Positions 27,274 to 35,715 of a DNA stretch of 64,000 nt are shown piece by piece. Position 1 is the stretch's first letter; the number at the start of each line of letters is the position of its first letter. The stretch covers positions 83,337 through 147,336 of the forward strand of contig NZ_JAHUTN010000007.1 of assembly GCF_019209935.1 (NCBI RefSeq), read 5' to 3'. The notes under the pieces were generated by a model. It was not told the origin of the DNA. It saw nothing but the letters and a program-made list of their open reading frames with translations, and ran no database searches. The position numbers were made by a program, and so were the translations under genes. Source of the DNA: Corynebacterium sp. TAE3-ERU16 (GTDB lineage Bacteria > Actinomycetota > Actinomycetes > Mycobacteriales > Mycobacteriaceae).

Positions 27274-29417
27274 TCGCCGGATTCACACTCGGTACGGAGC
27301 TGCGCCGGTTCCTGCGCTCCAAACTCGGACGCATCGCCATGGTCGTCCTCATGCTCATGCCGCTGATGTACTCGGCGCTGTACCTGTGGGCGTTCTGGAA
27401 TCCCTTCGGCCACGTCGACAAGATGCCCGTGGCCTTCGTCAACAGCGACCTCGGCACCGAGGTCGACGGCGAGGAGATCAACGCCGGAAACCAGATCGTC
27501 GACCAGCTGAAGAAGGAGGACCGGGTCCACTTCGACTTCGTCTCCGAGCAGGAGGCCGAGGAGGGCGTGCGGGACGGCAGGTACTACTTCTCCGTCCAGC
27601 TGACACCGGACTTCTCCGAGGCGGTCGCCTCCCCCACCACCGGCGACGCCCGCAGGGCCGTGATCCAGACGACCTACAACGACTCGAACGGCTACCTCTC
27701 GACACTCATCGGCGAGAACGTCCTGCGCACCATGCTGCCCGCGATCTCCGACCGGATCGGCGAGGAGGCGGTGGACAAGGTCCTCATCGGCATCCAGTCC
27801 GCCGGCGCCGGCCTGGAGAAGGCCGCGGACGGTGCCACACAACTGCACGACGGCGCGGAGAAACTCAACGACGGCGCGATCCAACTGAACGAGGGCGCGG
27901 TGAAGCTCGACGGCGGACTGGATTCCGCGCTGGCGGCGACGACGAAGCTCAGCACGGGCGCGGCGAAGGTGGACGCGAACGTCGTCAAACTCGGCGCGGG
28001 CGCGGACAAACTCGCCGACGGGACCCGGCAGCTCAACGACCAGGTCGAGGGCGCGGCGACCAAGCTCACCGCCCTCGCCCAGGGCGTGGACCAGCTCGGC
28101 GGCGGCATGGACCAGCTCGCCGACGGCGCGGTCCGCATCGACGCCGGGGTCCAGCAGCTCAACGCGTCCCTGTCCCAGGTCACCGACATCCAGACCACCG
28201 CGTCGGGCAACATCCGGCAGCTCGCCGACCAGCTCCGCCAGGTCCCCAACCCCGACGTGCAGAACGTCGTCCGCCAACTCGACCAGGTCGCCTTCGACAT
28301 CGACCACAACGCACTCGGCCAGAACGCCCCTGCGACCGCTCAGCTCAACGAGCTCGCGAACGGCACGAGCCAGCTCGCCTACCAGCTCTCCGACCCGCAG
28401 GCCCCGTTCCGCTCCGGCTTCAACCAGCTAACCGAGGGCACGTCCGTCCTCCCCGGCAAGCTCGGGGAACTGCAGAACGGCGTCACCCAGCTCAACGACG
28501 GTATGCAACTGCTGGACACCGGCCTGGAAAAGCTGCACGAGGACGGCACCTCCCGCCTGGTCACCGGTACCGGGGAACTCCAGAACGGCCTGCAGAAACT
28601 CGATGACGGCGCCGGACTCCTCGTCGACGGCACCACCAGGTTGGTCGACGGCAGCAACCGGCTCAGCGACGGCTCGGACGAACTGGCGACGAAGCTGACC
28701 GAGGGCTCCCGGGCCGTGCCGAAGTGGGACACCGAACAACGCAGGGGGGTCGCCAGTGTCCTCGGTGGGCCGGTCAGCCTGAGGACGACCAACGATGTGG
28801 GTTCCCACACGTTCGGCGCGGGTCTCGCCCCGTTCTTCTTCTCGCTGGCGATGTTCATCGGTGGCCTGATCATCTTCATGATCCTGCGACCGCTGCAGAA
28901 CCGGGCGGTCGCGAGCGGCGTCGCGCCGCTGCGCGCCGCACTCGACGGGTTCCTCCCGGCGGCCCTGATCGCGGTCGGCCAGGCCACCGCGATCTTCCTG
29001 GTGACCCGCTACGGGGTCGGCCTGGAACCGGTCTACCCGATCGGCCTGCTCACCTTCTGCGTCCTCGTGTCACTGATGTTCACCGCGGTGAACCAGCTGC
29101 TCAACGCCGCCCTCGGCCCCGGAGCGGGAAAGGTCGTCGCGATGGCGTTGCTCATGCTGCAGCTGCTCGCCTCGGGTGGCCTGTACCCGGTGGAGACCGA
29201 ACCCGCACTGTTCCAGTGGCTGCACCCGATCAACCCGATGACCTACTCGGTCAACGGCTTCCGGCAGCTGATGTACGGTCACGTCGACCACCGTCTGCCG
29301 CAGGCCGTCGTGGCGGTGTTCCTCGTATTCACGCTCAGCATGGTGCTGACCGCACTGGTGGCGCGCCGCGACCGGAGCTGGACGATGAAACGCCTGCACC
29401 CGCCGATCAAGATCTGA
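27270..29417 (+). CDS. YhgE/Pip family membrane protein (ABC-2-like exporter)
   Basis: 715 residues. One N-terminal helix (about 25-45) is followed by a long external region (about 50-505). Within it, residues 185-300 and 365-475 are built of short repeats of the type GAxxLxxGxxxLxxG (LHDGAEKLNDGAIQLNEGA), predicted coiled coil. Five C-terminal helices end the protein (about 515-700), as in ABC-2 permeases. Members include phage-infection protein Pip and parts of type VII-like export machines. Export substrate unknown. Coupled by ATGA to the degenerate ATPase gene. Confidence 0.88.
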   Translation: MIAGFTLGTELRRFLRSKLGRIAMVVLMLMPLMYSALYLWAFWNPFGHVDKMPVAFVNSDLGTEVDGEEINAGNQIVDQLKKEDRVHFDFVSEQEAEEGVRDGRYYFSVQLTPDFSEAVASPTTGDARRAVIQTTYNDSNGYLSTLIGENVLRTMLPAISDRIGEEAVDKVLIGIQSAGAGLEKAADGATQLHDGAEKLNDGAIQLNEGAVKLDGGLDSALAATTKLSTGAAKVDANVVKLGAGADKLADGTRQLNDQVEGAATKLTALAQGVDQLGGGMDQLADGAVRIDAGVQQLNASLSQVTDIQTTASGNIRQLADQLRQVPNPDVQNVVRQLDQVAFDIDHNALGQNAPATAQLNELANGTSQLAYQLSDPQAPFRSGFNQLTEGTSVLPGKLGELQNGVTQLNDGMQLLDTGLEKLHEDGTSRLVTGTGELQNGLQKLDDGAGLLVDGTTRLVDGSNRLSDGSDELATKLTEGSRAVPKWDTEQRRGVASVLGGPVSLRTTNDVGSHTFGAGLAPFFFSLAMFIGGLIIFMILRPLQNRAVASGVAPLRAALDGFLPAALIAVGQATAIFLVTRYGVGLEPVYPIGLLTFCVLVSLMFTAVNQLLNAALGPGAGKVVAMALLMLQLLASGGLYPVETEPALFQWLHPINPMTYSVNGFRQLMYGHVDHRLPQAVVAVFLVFTLSMVLTALVARRDRSWTMKRLHPPIKI

Positions 29418-29432
29418 CCGCCGGCGACCGTG

Positions 29433-29461
29433 TTCACGACCCGTTCAGGCCGTGTTATCAT
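29433..29461 (+). promoter_or_regulatory. Promoter of tRNA-Gly
   Basis: TTCACG (29433-29438), 17-base spacer, TATCAT (29456-29461); the tRNA begins 33 bases later. Confidence 0.5.
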
Positions 29462-29494
29462 GGTCCGGTAGTTGCGCGAGAGCGTGACACCGAT

Positions 29495-29568
29495 GCCGAT
29501 GTAGTTCAATGGTAGAACTCCTGCTTCCCAAGCAGGTGGCGCGGGTTCGATTCCCGTCATCGGCTCCA
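29495..29568 (+). tRNA. tRNA-Gly (anticodon CCC)
   Basis: Complete cloverleaf: acceptor GCCGATG pairs with CATCGGC (29558-29564). Anticodon stem CCTGC/GCAGG with loop TTCCCAA gives anticodon CCC at 29527-29529, reading GGG. T-arm GCGGGTTCGATTCCCGT is present. Discriminator T at 29565 and an encoded CCA follow. Confidence 0.95.
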
Positions 29569-29573
29569 GTTGG

Positions 29574-29633
29574 ACGCCCATTTTGATACAGAGCCCGGTC
29601 AGGTCGGGCCGTGGATCGAAATGGGCGTTTTTG
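29574..29633 (+). terminator. Terminator after tRNA-Gly
   Basis: ACGCCCATTT (29574-29583) pairs with AAATGGGCGT (29619-29628), followed by TTTTGCTT. Confidence 0.75.
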
Positions 29634-30001
29634 CTTGTCAGCTCAGGTTTCCGGCTGTCGGGGTGGGTGGTTCGCCGGTACAGTCGGGTGAGGCTGACGG
29701 CCCCAGGCGGACGATTCTGTGGCTCCCGCCGAGGGGAGCGTCAAAACGTGTCGGGTTCCGTCAGAAGGTACGGGGCGAGCGTCAGATCGTCTGATGCCGG
29801 TTGGCTTGTGCCGCGGACCAGAGCGTTCATGCCAGTCATGACCGTAGACATGCCCACCGGAGCAGCGACACCGGACCATCACCATCATCCTTCCGACCCG
29901 ACGGCGGGTACAGGGCGGAACAGGCGCAGGCCCCGCCCCGGTGCAACAAGCGACGGAAGCGGCGCCGGCCCCCGAACGAGGCGCGGGTGGCCGGGAGTCC
30001 G
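29634..30001. other. Gap without a supported gene
   Basis: About 370 bases after the tRNA terminator. Frames in it are R/P-rich and lack homology features. No repeats or clear promoters seen. Confidence 0.5.
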
Positions 30002-30646
30002 TCACGCGCGCGAGTCGGCGGCGTCGTCCGATTGTTCCGCAGCACCGAGCTTTCTCGCGAGAGACAGGAGTGTCAGGGCGTAGCCCGCGCAGCACCCCGA
30101 CAGCATTCCTCCGGCGATCGCCCACTCGTTGGAGAAGTCCGTCGTTCCCGCGCTCCACGCGAGTGCGGTGGCGGCGAGGGTGACCGGGACGACGAACCGG
30201 TCGACGGCCCTGCGGTAGGCGATGAGCATGGAAATGAAGTGGAGGGCCACCGAGGTGAGCACGAGCGGCAGGAACAGCCACCAAAGGTCGACGATCCCCA
30301 GTATGAAGGCGACGGTGATGGCGATTCCCTCGAGAGCCGAGGTGATGTTGACGAATCTCGTGGCGGACTGGGAGGGAACGGCCTGCCCCGGCCAGCGGCG
30401 AGACAGCAGCCAGGCGACCAGGGCGATGCCGACGGCCCCGCCGAGACCGGCCGCCGTGGCCTCCCACGAGCGGGCGAAGAAAGTCAGTGCCGCGTAGAAG
30501 ACCGTCAGCACCCCGAGGAACAGGGCGACGGACATCAGCGTTCGGCGGACCTTGCGGAGGTCTGTGCCACTCGCCTGCCCCTCCCACGTACCGCTCGCCG
30601 TCTCCACTTTCGCGCTCCCCACTGTCGTCTCCTCCGCGTCACCCAT
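30002..30646 (-). CDS. Hypothetical membrane protein, about six helices
   Basis: 214 residues, not recognised. A hydrophilic N-terminus of about 35 residues precedes hydrophobic segments near residues 38-60, 65-85, 105-125, 127-145, 153-170 and 175-195, ending in an acidic tail. Start: ATG 30646, in a GGGGGAGAGATG context that serves as ribosome site. It stands alone. Possibly a small integral membrane sensor or permease-like protein; nothing in the context helps. Confidence 0.65.
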   Translation of the reverse strand: MGDAEETTVGSAKVETASGTWEGQASGTDLRKVRRTLMSVALFLGVLTVFYAALTFFARSWEATAAGLGGAVGIALVAWLLSRRWPGQAVPSQSATRFVNITSALEGIAITVAFILGIVDLWWLFLPLVLTSVALHFISMLIAYRRAVDRFVVPVTLAATALAWSAGTTDFSNEWAIAGGMLSGCCAGYALTLLSLARKLGAAEQSDDAADSRA

Positions 30647-30809
30647 CTCTCCCCCTTACGAGAACGGGTGCAGGTCGGTGCCTGATATCGGTTACTTCCC
30701 CGGCCGCGGGCCGGGCCCGCCGCTCCGTTTGGAGGCTCGCCGGCAACCCCACCCGAAATCGACGGGAAGGACCATGGGGCTCACAACCGTGACGGATTCG
30801 AGGCCGAGG

Positions 30810-31360
30810 CTACGCTCGTAGAGCGAGGTCTTGGCCGCGAGCGTACACGTCGATATCGTCGCCGAGCCTGTCGAGCAGTTTGCACAGGAGGCTTTCCGAT
30901 CCGCGGATCAGTTCCTCCGGCCACACCGTGCCCTCATAGATCGGGTTCGTTTCGGGACAGTGCGGCAGGGGGTGGTCGTCGATATCGTGCACGAGCCGAG
31001 GATTATCGGACCGCCGTTTGATCTTGTCGGGATCGCGTGCACCCCTGGAATCCGGTCAGGGACGTCCGCCCGGGCCTCGTTGACCGACGCATCCAACGCC
31101 TTCAGCGGACCCGGATGGTGTCCCGTGCCGAGCGAGCTGATCGTGTCCACGCGGACCGGGAAGATCCCCACGGACACGCCGAACGCGCTCGCCAGCAGGC
31201 CCGCCTCCACCTCCATTCCCGGCAGCTGCACCCGGGCGGGGAGCCACCGCGGAGCCGTTCCCACGCCGGTTCCCCGTATCCGGAGAACGTGCGCATCCCG
31301 GATGCTGGGGAAGCACCTCGAGGCACCCCCACGTGAGGGTGACGCTAACTTGGTCCGCAT
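30810..31360 (-). pseudogene. Possible decayed gene, frame-shifted
   Basis: Protein-like segments sit in different frames of the minus strand: ADQVSVTLTWGCLEVLP (about 31320-31370), MEVEAGLLASAFGVSVGIF through LKALDASVNEARADVPD (about 31050-31215) and NPRLVHDIDDHPLPHC through DDIDVYARGQ (30810-31010), the last ending at a stop at 30810. They have balanced composition, unlike shadow frames, and could join with two or three shifts. The family is not recognised. Confidence 0.3.
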
Positions 31361-31444
31361 CCCCGAATGGATCTGAATTCATGGATATGGGCCGAACTTC
31401 GCGGTTAATGACAGTGACAGCCCAACAAACCGTGCGTCATGTGT

Positions 31445-31450
31445 GATACT
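31445..31450 (+). promoter_or_regulatory. Extended -10 box of leaderless XRE gene
   Basis: TGTGATACT (TG-N-GATACT), with GATACT at 31445-31450, seven bases before ATG 31458; no clear -35. Confidence 0.5.
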
Positions 31451-31457
31451 CAGTCCT

Positions 31458-31748
31458 ATGTCTAGTCAACCGCGAAGCCGCCCTGCCGCTTTGGGCACGG
31501 AAATCGCCGCCAAATTGCGCGAAGCTCTCGCCAGACGCCAGGTTACACAGGCTGAACTCGGCAAACGGGTCAGCATCTCCACCAGCCAGATCAGCCTCTA
31601 CCTGCGGGGCAAACGATCAATGTCCCTCGACGAATTCAACAGCATCTGCGTCGCCCTCGAGCTCTCCGCCGATGAGGTGTTCAGTCAGGCCTTCCTGCTC
31701 ACCAGTGGCCGTCAATCCAGCTCGACCGGACTCAGCCGCACTGGATGA
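31458..31748 (+). CDS. Small XRE-family HTH regulator
   Basis: 96 residues. Cro/C1-type HTH at about residues 22-75 (RQVTQAELGKRVSISTSQISLYLRGKRSMSLDEF), then a short Ser-rich tail. Probably a DNA-binding repressor of a local or distant gene. ATG 31458 is preferred because an extended -10 sits seven bases upstream. Its 3' end overlaps the convergent VanW-family gene by 17 bases. It lies next to decayed DNA, so it may be a survivor of a lost element. Confidence 0.75.
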   Translation: MSSQPRSRPAALGTEIAAKLREALARRQVTQAELGKRVSISTSQISLYLRGKRSMSLDEFNSICVALELSADEVFSQAFLLTSGRQSSSTGLSRTG

Positions 31749-33465
31749 TCGGCGAGGGGTCGTAGACGGTGGTCCGGGTCTGTCGGTCGATCTCTGTACC
31801 GTTCAGATCCCGGATGATCCGGGTATCCGAGGTGGTGAACCCCGGAGCACCCGACGAGGGGACACAGTTGTCGTCGGTGAGGGTGATCCGGGTCGGTGGA
31901 TTCTCGGCCCACCGACCACCCGGCACAGATTCCACCTCGACTGTCTTGACCCCGGTCATCCGCACGGTGATGGAGTTGTCCCCGGTGACCGTGTTGATCA
32001 TGACGGGGTAGGGGGAGTTGTTCCGGAACTGCAGGTCGATCAGCCCCTCGAACACGGTCGCCTCCCGGCCCGCCGGATACCGCGAGATGTAGTAGCTGTG
32101 GGGAGTGTGCGCGACATCGTCGAAGCCAGCGAAGTACGCCGCGTTGTAGAGGGTCGTCGCGAACTGGCTGATCCCGCCACCGACCGCGGTGTCGGCGTGT
32201 CCGTTCAGGATGATGCCCGATTCCACGAACCCCTGGGCGGTACCCCGAGGTCCCGTGTACCCGTTCAGGGAGAACACCTGGCCCGGTGCCACGACGGCGC
32301 CGTCCACCATTTCCGCGACACGGCGGATGTTCACGCCGGAGGCGTAGGAGAACCCGGTCGTGGTGAACTCACTGACGGTCTCATCGAAGGTGGCCTTCTC
32401 CGCGTCGGCGGTGGTGAAGCGCGCCGGCTCATCGGTGTAGGTGACCTTGAACTCCCGCGGTTCAGATCCGGTGATTCGCTCCCGGAGCCCGGCGACGAGG
32501 GCCTCACCGTCTACGCTGCGACCGTCGGAGTGCGGTGTCACCGTCCGGGACCCCCCGTTGAACGTGATCCGGGCGTTCTTCATCGGCACCTCCGTGCCCG
32601 CGAGGTTCTCCATCAGGATGCCCCTCGCAGCATCGACGTCGACGTCCGTGTGCAGGTCCTCCCCCTCCGGCCGGAAGGTGACGACCTCCCCCATCCGCTC
32701 GACGGGGATGACACCGTCCACGCCGTCGACACCGTGGGCGGTCACGGGACCGGACACCGCCTTCGCGGCGGGGCCGTCGACGACTCTGGACACCGTCTTC
32801 TCACCGATCACGGGATCGACCCGGCGCACGGCGACGTGGACGCCGTCGGGGTTCAGCCAGTCAGCCGCGACCCGTTGCCTGAGCTCGTCCGGTTCGATCC
32901 CCTGCCCCGCTGCCGGCTGGGTCACCCGGACCTCTCCGGCCTCGATGGACACCTCGCCCTCCGTCGGCGGGATCGCGAGTTCGGTGGAGAGCCGGTCGAT
33001 CTCGGGCGCGAGTGCGGCGTCATCCACGTCGCTGACGATGCCCACCTCGCGCTCCCCGAGGAGACCGCGGAAGCGGTCGATGGGATTGAGCGGCGGCTCC
33101 CCCGCCGCCGCGACCGTCGCCCGCCAGTTCGGACGCAGGCCGGCCGCCACCGGATCGAGGACCGCGTCAGCGGCCCCGGCGGACACCGTCACCGGTGCGG
33201 CGAGTGAGTCGTCGAGCTCCGTGGCGAGACGGACCTCGGCGTCCTGCGGGGACAATCCCCCGATGGCGACACCGGCCACGGTGACTCCGCGCGGGACCTT
33301 GTCCTTGCTCAGGAGGTAGTCCGCACCGTAGACGGCGAGGATGAGAACGAGGGCCCCGAGAACGGTGCCGAGGACGATTGTCCCTGTCCGGCGACCGGAG
33401 GATGATTCAGCGGCGGGGGCTGGGGTGTCGGGATCAGCGGAATGCACACCGCTCACACTATCCAC
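31732..33465 (-). CDS. VanW-family protein with putative peptidoglycan-binding domains
   Basis: 577 residues. A short cytoplasmic N-terminus and one helix (about residues 28-50) are followed by two YoaR-like/PG_binding_4 repeats (about 60-320). A VanW domain follows (about 330-500, with FSLNGYTGPRGTAQGF and GGGISQFATTLYNAAYFAG), then a C-terminal G5-like stretch. Predicted to be anchored outside the membrane and to interact with the cell wall; biochemical role of VanW is not known. Start may be GTG 33465, 33456 or 33447. Confidence 0.85.
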   Translation of the reverse strand: MDSVSGVHSADPDTPAPAAESSSGRRTGTIVLGTVLGALVLILAVYGADYLLSKDKVPRGVTVAGVAIGGLSPQDAEVRLATELDDSLAAPVTVSAGAADAVLDPVAAGLRPNWRATVAAAGEPPLNPIDRFRGLLGEREVGIVSDVDDAALAPEIDRLSTELAIPPTEGEVSIEAGEVRVTQPAAGQGIEPDELRQRVAADWLNPDGVHVAVRRVDPVIGEKTVSRVVDGPAAKAVSGPVTAHGVDGVDGVIPVERMGEVVTFRPEGEDLHTDVDVDAARGILMENLAGTEVPMKNARITFNGGSRTVTPHSDGRSVDGEALVAGLRERITGSEPREFKVTYTDEPARFTTADAEKATFDETVSEFTTTGFSYASGVNIRRVAEMVDGAVVAPGQVFSLNGYTGPRGTAQGFVESGIILNGHADTAVGGGISQFATTLYNAAYFAGFDDVAHTPHSYYISRYPAGREATVFEGLIDLQFRNNSPYPVMINTVTGDNSITVRMTGVKTVEVESVPGGRWAENPPTRITLTDDNCVPSSGAPGFTTSDTRIIRDLNGTEIDRQTRTTVYDPSPIIQCG

Positions 33466-33546
33466 CAGCCGACCGCGCGGCGACCCCCACCCAAGTCCGA
33501 GACATCCCCGTTACGCTACCGTTACACAGGAGTTATACACCCGATT

Positions 33547-34776
33547 TCAGACCGGAAGAGGACCGAGATTCTGCACCTGCACACGCAGCGCGGAGGCCTC
33601 CAGCTGTTCCACCGGGAACAGCCCGTCGGTGACCGCTCGGTCGACGGTATCCACCGCGGCGACCAGTTCATCGGTGGAGATCCAAAGGGCGACGTCCGCG
33701 CCGGCCAGCAGCGCGGTGAGAACGGCCTGCGGAGCATTCATCCTGCTGCTCACCGCCTTCATCCCGGACAGGTCATCGGTGTAGATGACCCCGTCGAACG
33801 GTTTTCCCCCGGGGTAGTCACCGCTGCGCAGAAGATCGTAGACGGCCGGATTGAGGGTGGCGGGTAGCCCCTCATCCCCCAGCCCGGGCACGATCATGTG
33901 CCCGATCATCACCGCACCCGGCGCGGAATCCAGCACCGGACCATAGGGCCTCAGGTCCAGTTCCCTGAGCTGATCGACCCCCGGGGTGAGCACCTGGTCG
34001 TAGTGGCTGTCCCCCGTGGCACGGCCGTGGCCCGGGAAATGCTTGAACACGGGAGTGATCCCGGCATCCCGGAGTCCCGCCGCGAACGCGGAGGCGTACC
34101 GCGCCGCACGCTCGGGGTCGGGTGAGAAACTCCGGTCCCCGATCGCGGCACCGGCAGGTTCCCCGGTGGTGTCCAGGACGGGCGCGAAGTCGACGGTGAC
34201 CCCGGTACGCGCTAGGTTCCCCCCCAACTCAGCGGCGAGCGCCCGAACCTGTTCCGGGCTCATGGTCTCCGCCATGGTCCGGGGTGCGGGAAGGTGCCCG
34301 AAGATGTCGGGTTGGCGGACTACCCGTCCGCCCTCGGCGTCGATGGTCACCGCGAACGGGCGCCCCACAGCCTGCCGGAGCGCCGCGATGTTGCGGTCGG
34401 GCCCGGTGAGCAGCGCCGGATCCGTCCAGGATCCGATGAAGATCCCGCCGGCACCCTGCTCGAGTGCGAACAGCGCGTCATCGTAGTCCCGGACACCGAC
34501 CGTCATCAGGGAGGCGACGAGCCCACGCTGCGTCACGGGCAGATTGGCCCGGGCCGCCGCAACCGACTCCGGTTCGGGCGGAGGAGGGACCGGGTCCGGG
34601 ATGATCGGGGGCACGGATGGACCGTGGAACTCACCGGTCTCGACGTGGAAACGGGGATCCGGTTCCGGGAGGGGTTCCGGCGTCGCCGTGCAGGCGGACA
34701 GCCCCAGCAGCATGCCCCCGACCGCGAGGGCGGTCCGGCGACACCGGCGGAGTGGGGACAAGCCGTCACACAGCAT
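33547..34776 (-). CDS. Glycoside hydrolase family 3 lipoprotein (NagZ-like)
   Basis: 409 residues. Signal peptide with lipobox LSAC (Cys29), a Pro-rich linker, then a GH3 (alpha/beta)8 domain. The NagZ signature KHFPGHGRATGDSH carries the catalytic His/Asp dyad; IYTDDLSGM carries the expected nucleophile Asp. It likely removes N-acetylglucosamine from peptidoglycan fragments at the cell surface. As a lipoprotein it is external, unlike cytosolic E. coli NagZ, which is usual in Gram-positives. Confidence 0.9.
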   Translation of the reverse strand: MLCDGLSPLRRCRRTALAVGGMLLGLSACTATPEPLPEPDPRFHVETGEFHGPSVPPIIPDPVPPPPEPESVAAARANLPVTQRGLVASLMTVGVRDYDDALFALEQGAGGIFIGSWTDPALLTGPDRNIAALRQAVGRPFAVTIDAEGGRVVRQPDIFGHLPAPRTMAETMSPEQVRALAAELGGNLARTGVTVDFAPVLDTTGEPAGAAIGDRSFSPDPERAARYASAFAAGLRDAGITPVFKHFPGHGRATGDSHYDQVLTPGVDQLRELDLRPYGPVLDSAPGAVMIGHMIVPGLGDEGLPATLNPAVYDLLRSGDYPGGKPFDGVIYTDDLSGMKAVSSRMNAPQAVLTALLAGADVALWISTDELVAAVDTVDRAVTDGLFPVEQLEASALRVQVQNLGPLPV

Positions 34777-34958
34777 TCGCGTGTCCCTCCTTCACCGAGT
34801 TCCTTTCCGCCCTGTGCCCACAGTGTGCCGGAGTCGGCCCCGTGACGCGAACCTCACCCCGATCGACAACCGTACCCACCCGACTAGGATTGTGGACCAC
34901 GGACCGCGGTGACCCACCCGATCCCACGTACCCACAGCCGACCCGAGGAGCACCAGCC

Positions 34959-35444
34959 ATGCCGGAGTCCGACCCGACCACCATGCTCATCGCCTACGAC
35001 GGATCAGATGAGGCCCGACGGGCGCTGACCTACGCCGCGGAGCTGCTCTCACCCCGGCACGTGCAGATCATCACCGCGTGGGAACCGATGCAACGGCAGG
35101 CCGCCCGCGCAGCGGGTGCACCCGGAGTCTCCGTCGTGGACTGGAACGCGGACGATGACGGCGACCCCGCACACGACGAGGCGCTGGCCATCTGCCGCGA
35201 GGGCGCGGAGATCGCGGAATCCCTCGGGCTCATCGCCCACGCCCACCTCGTCGAGTCGACGGGGGCCATCTGGTCCGCCATCGTCGACGCGGCCGAACAG
35301 CTCCGCCCCGATGTCATCGTCACCGGCACCCGGGGAAACAGCGGCTTCCGGTCGTTGCTGCAGTCCTCGACGGCCGACAACGTTCTGCACCACGCCGGAC
35401 TCCCGGTATTCATCGTTCCACCGTTGGAGGAGAACGACGGGTAG
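34959..35444 (+). CDS. Universal stress protein (UspA family)
   Basis: 161 residues, single Usp domain: MLIAYDGSDEARRAL at the start and the ATP-binding GTRGNSGFRSLLQSST near the end (G-2x-G-9x-G-S/T type). Probably binds ATP and forms dimers; role in stress response inferred. ATG 34959 has GAGGAGCACC before it; the frame upstream to 34617 is a shadow of the neighbouring gene's 5' region. Confidence 0.9.
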   Translation: MPESDPTTMLIAYDGSDEARRALTYAAELLSPRHVQIITAWEPMQRQAARAAGAPGVSVVDWNADDDGDPAHDEALAICREGAEIAESLGLIAHAHLVESTGAIWSAIVDAAEQLRPDVIVTGTRGNSGFRSLLQSSTADNVLHHAGLPVFIVPPLEENDG

Positions 35445-35514
35445 CTGGTAATCTCTGCTTTTGTCTCCGACACATCCCGGCCCACCCCACGAGAGATCAC
35501 GGCAGCGACCACCC

Positions 35515-35712
35515 ATGGCATTTGAATCAGACTCCGACACGCGGCGTACCCTCGGCCCGGCGCTGGCCAGCGTCGTCGTCGGTGTGATCCTCGGCGGCGC
35601 CGCGGTCATCGGCGTGGCGAAGCTCTCCGGGCAGGATCAGATCCCGCAGGATCAGGTCATCAGCAGCGATGAGGCTCTCCTCGGCGGCGCGGAGTACGGC
35701 ACCCGCGAGTAG
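35515..35712 (+). CDS. DUF2613 small membrane protein
   Basis: 65 residues with one membrane helix (about 17-38, LASVVVGVILGGAAVIGVAKL) and the C-terminal motif EYGTRE seen in DUF2613 proteins, which in mycobacteria and corynebacteria sit just before the AftD gene as here. Function unknown; conserved location suggests it supports the arabinosyltransferase. ATG 35515; only three bases separate its stop from the next start. Confidence 0.85.
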   Translation: MAFESDSDTRRTLGPALASVVVGVILGGAAVIGVAKLSGQDQIPQDQVISSDEALLGGAEYGTRE

Positions 35713-35715
35713 CTC

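Larger units (their letters stand above)
30647..31457. other. Gap of about 800 bases with gene remnants
   Basis: No intact gene. The minus strand at 30810-31360 looks like a decayed coding region (listed separately). The last 100 bases are AT-richer and carry the promoter of the XRE gene. Confidence 0.5.

Noticed and set aside
29279..29581. Minus-strand frame reading MTGIEPAPPAWEAGVLPLNY
   Set aside because: This is the well-known false protein produced by the antisense of a tRNA-Gly; the tRNA at 29495-29568 explains it.
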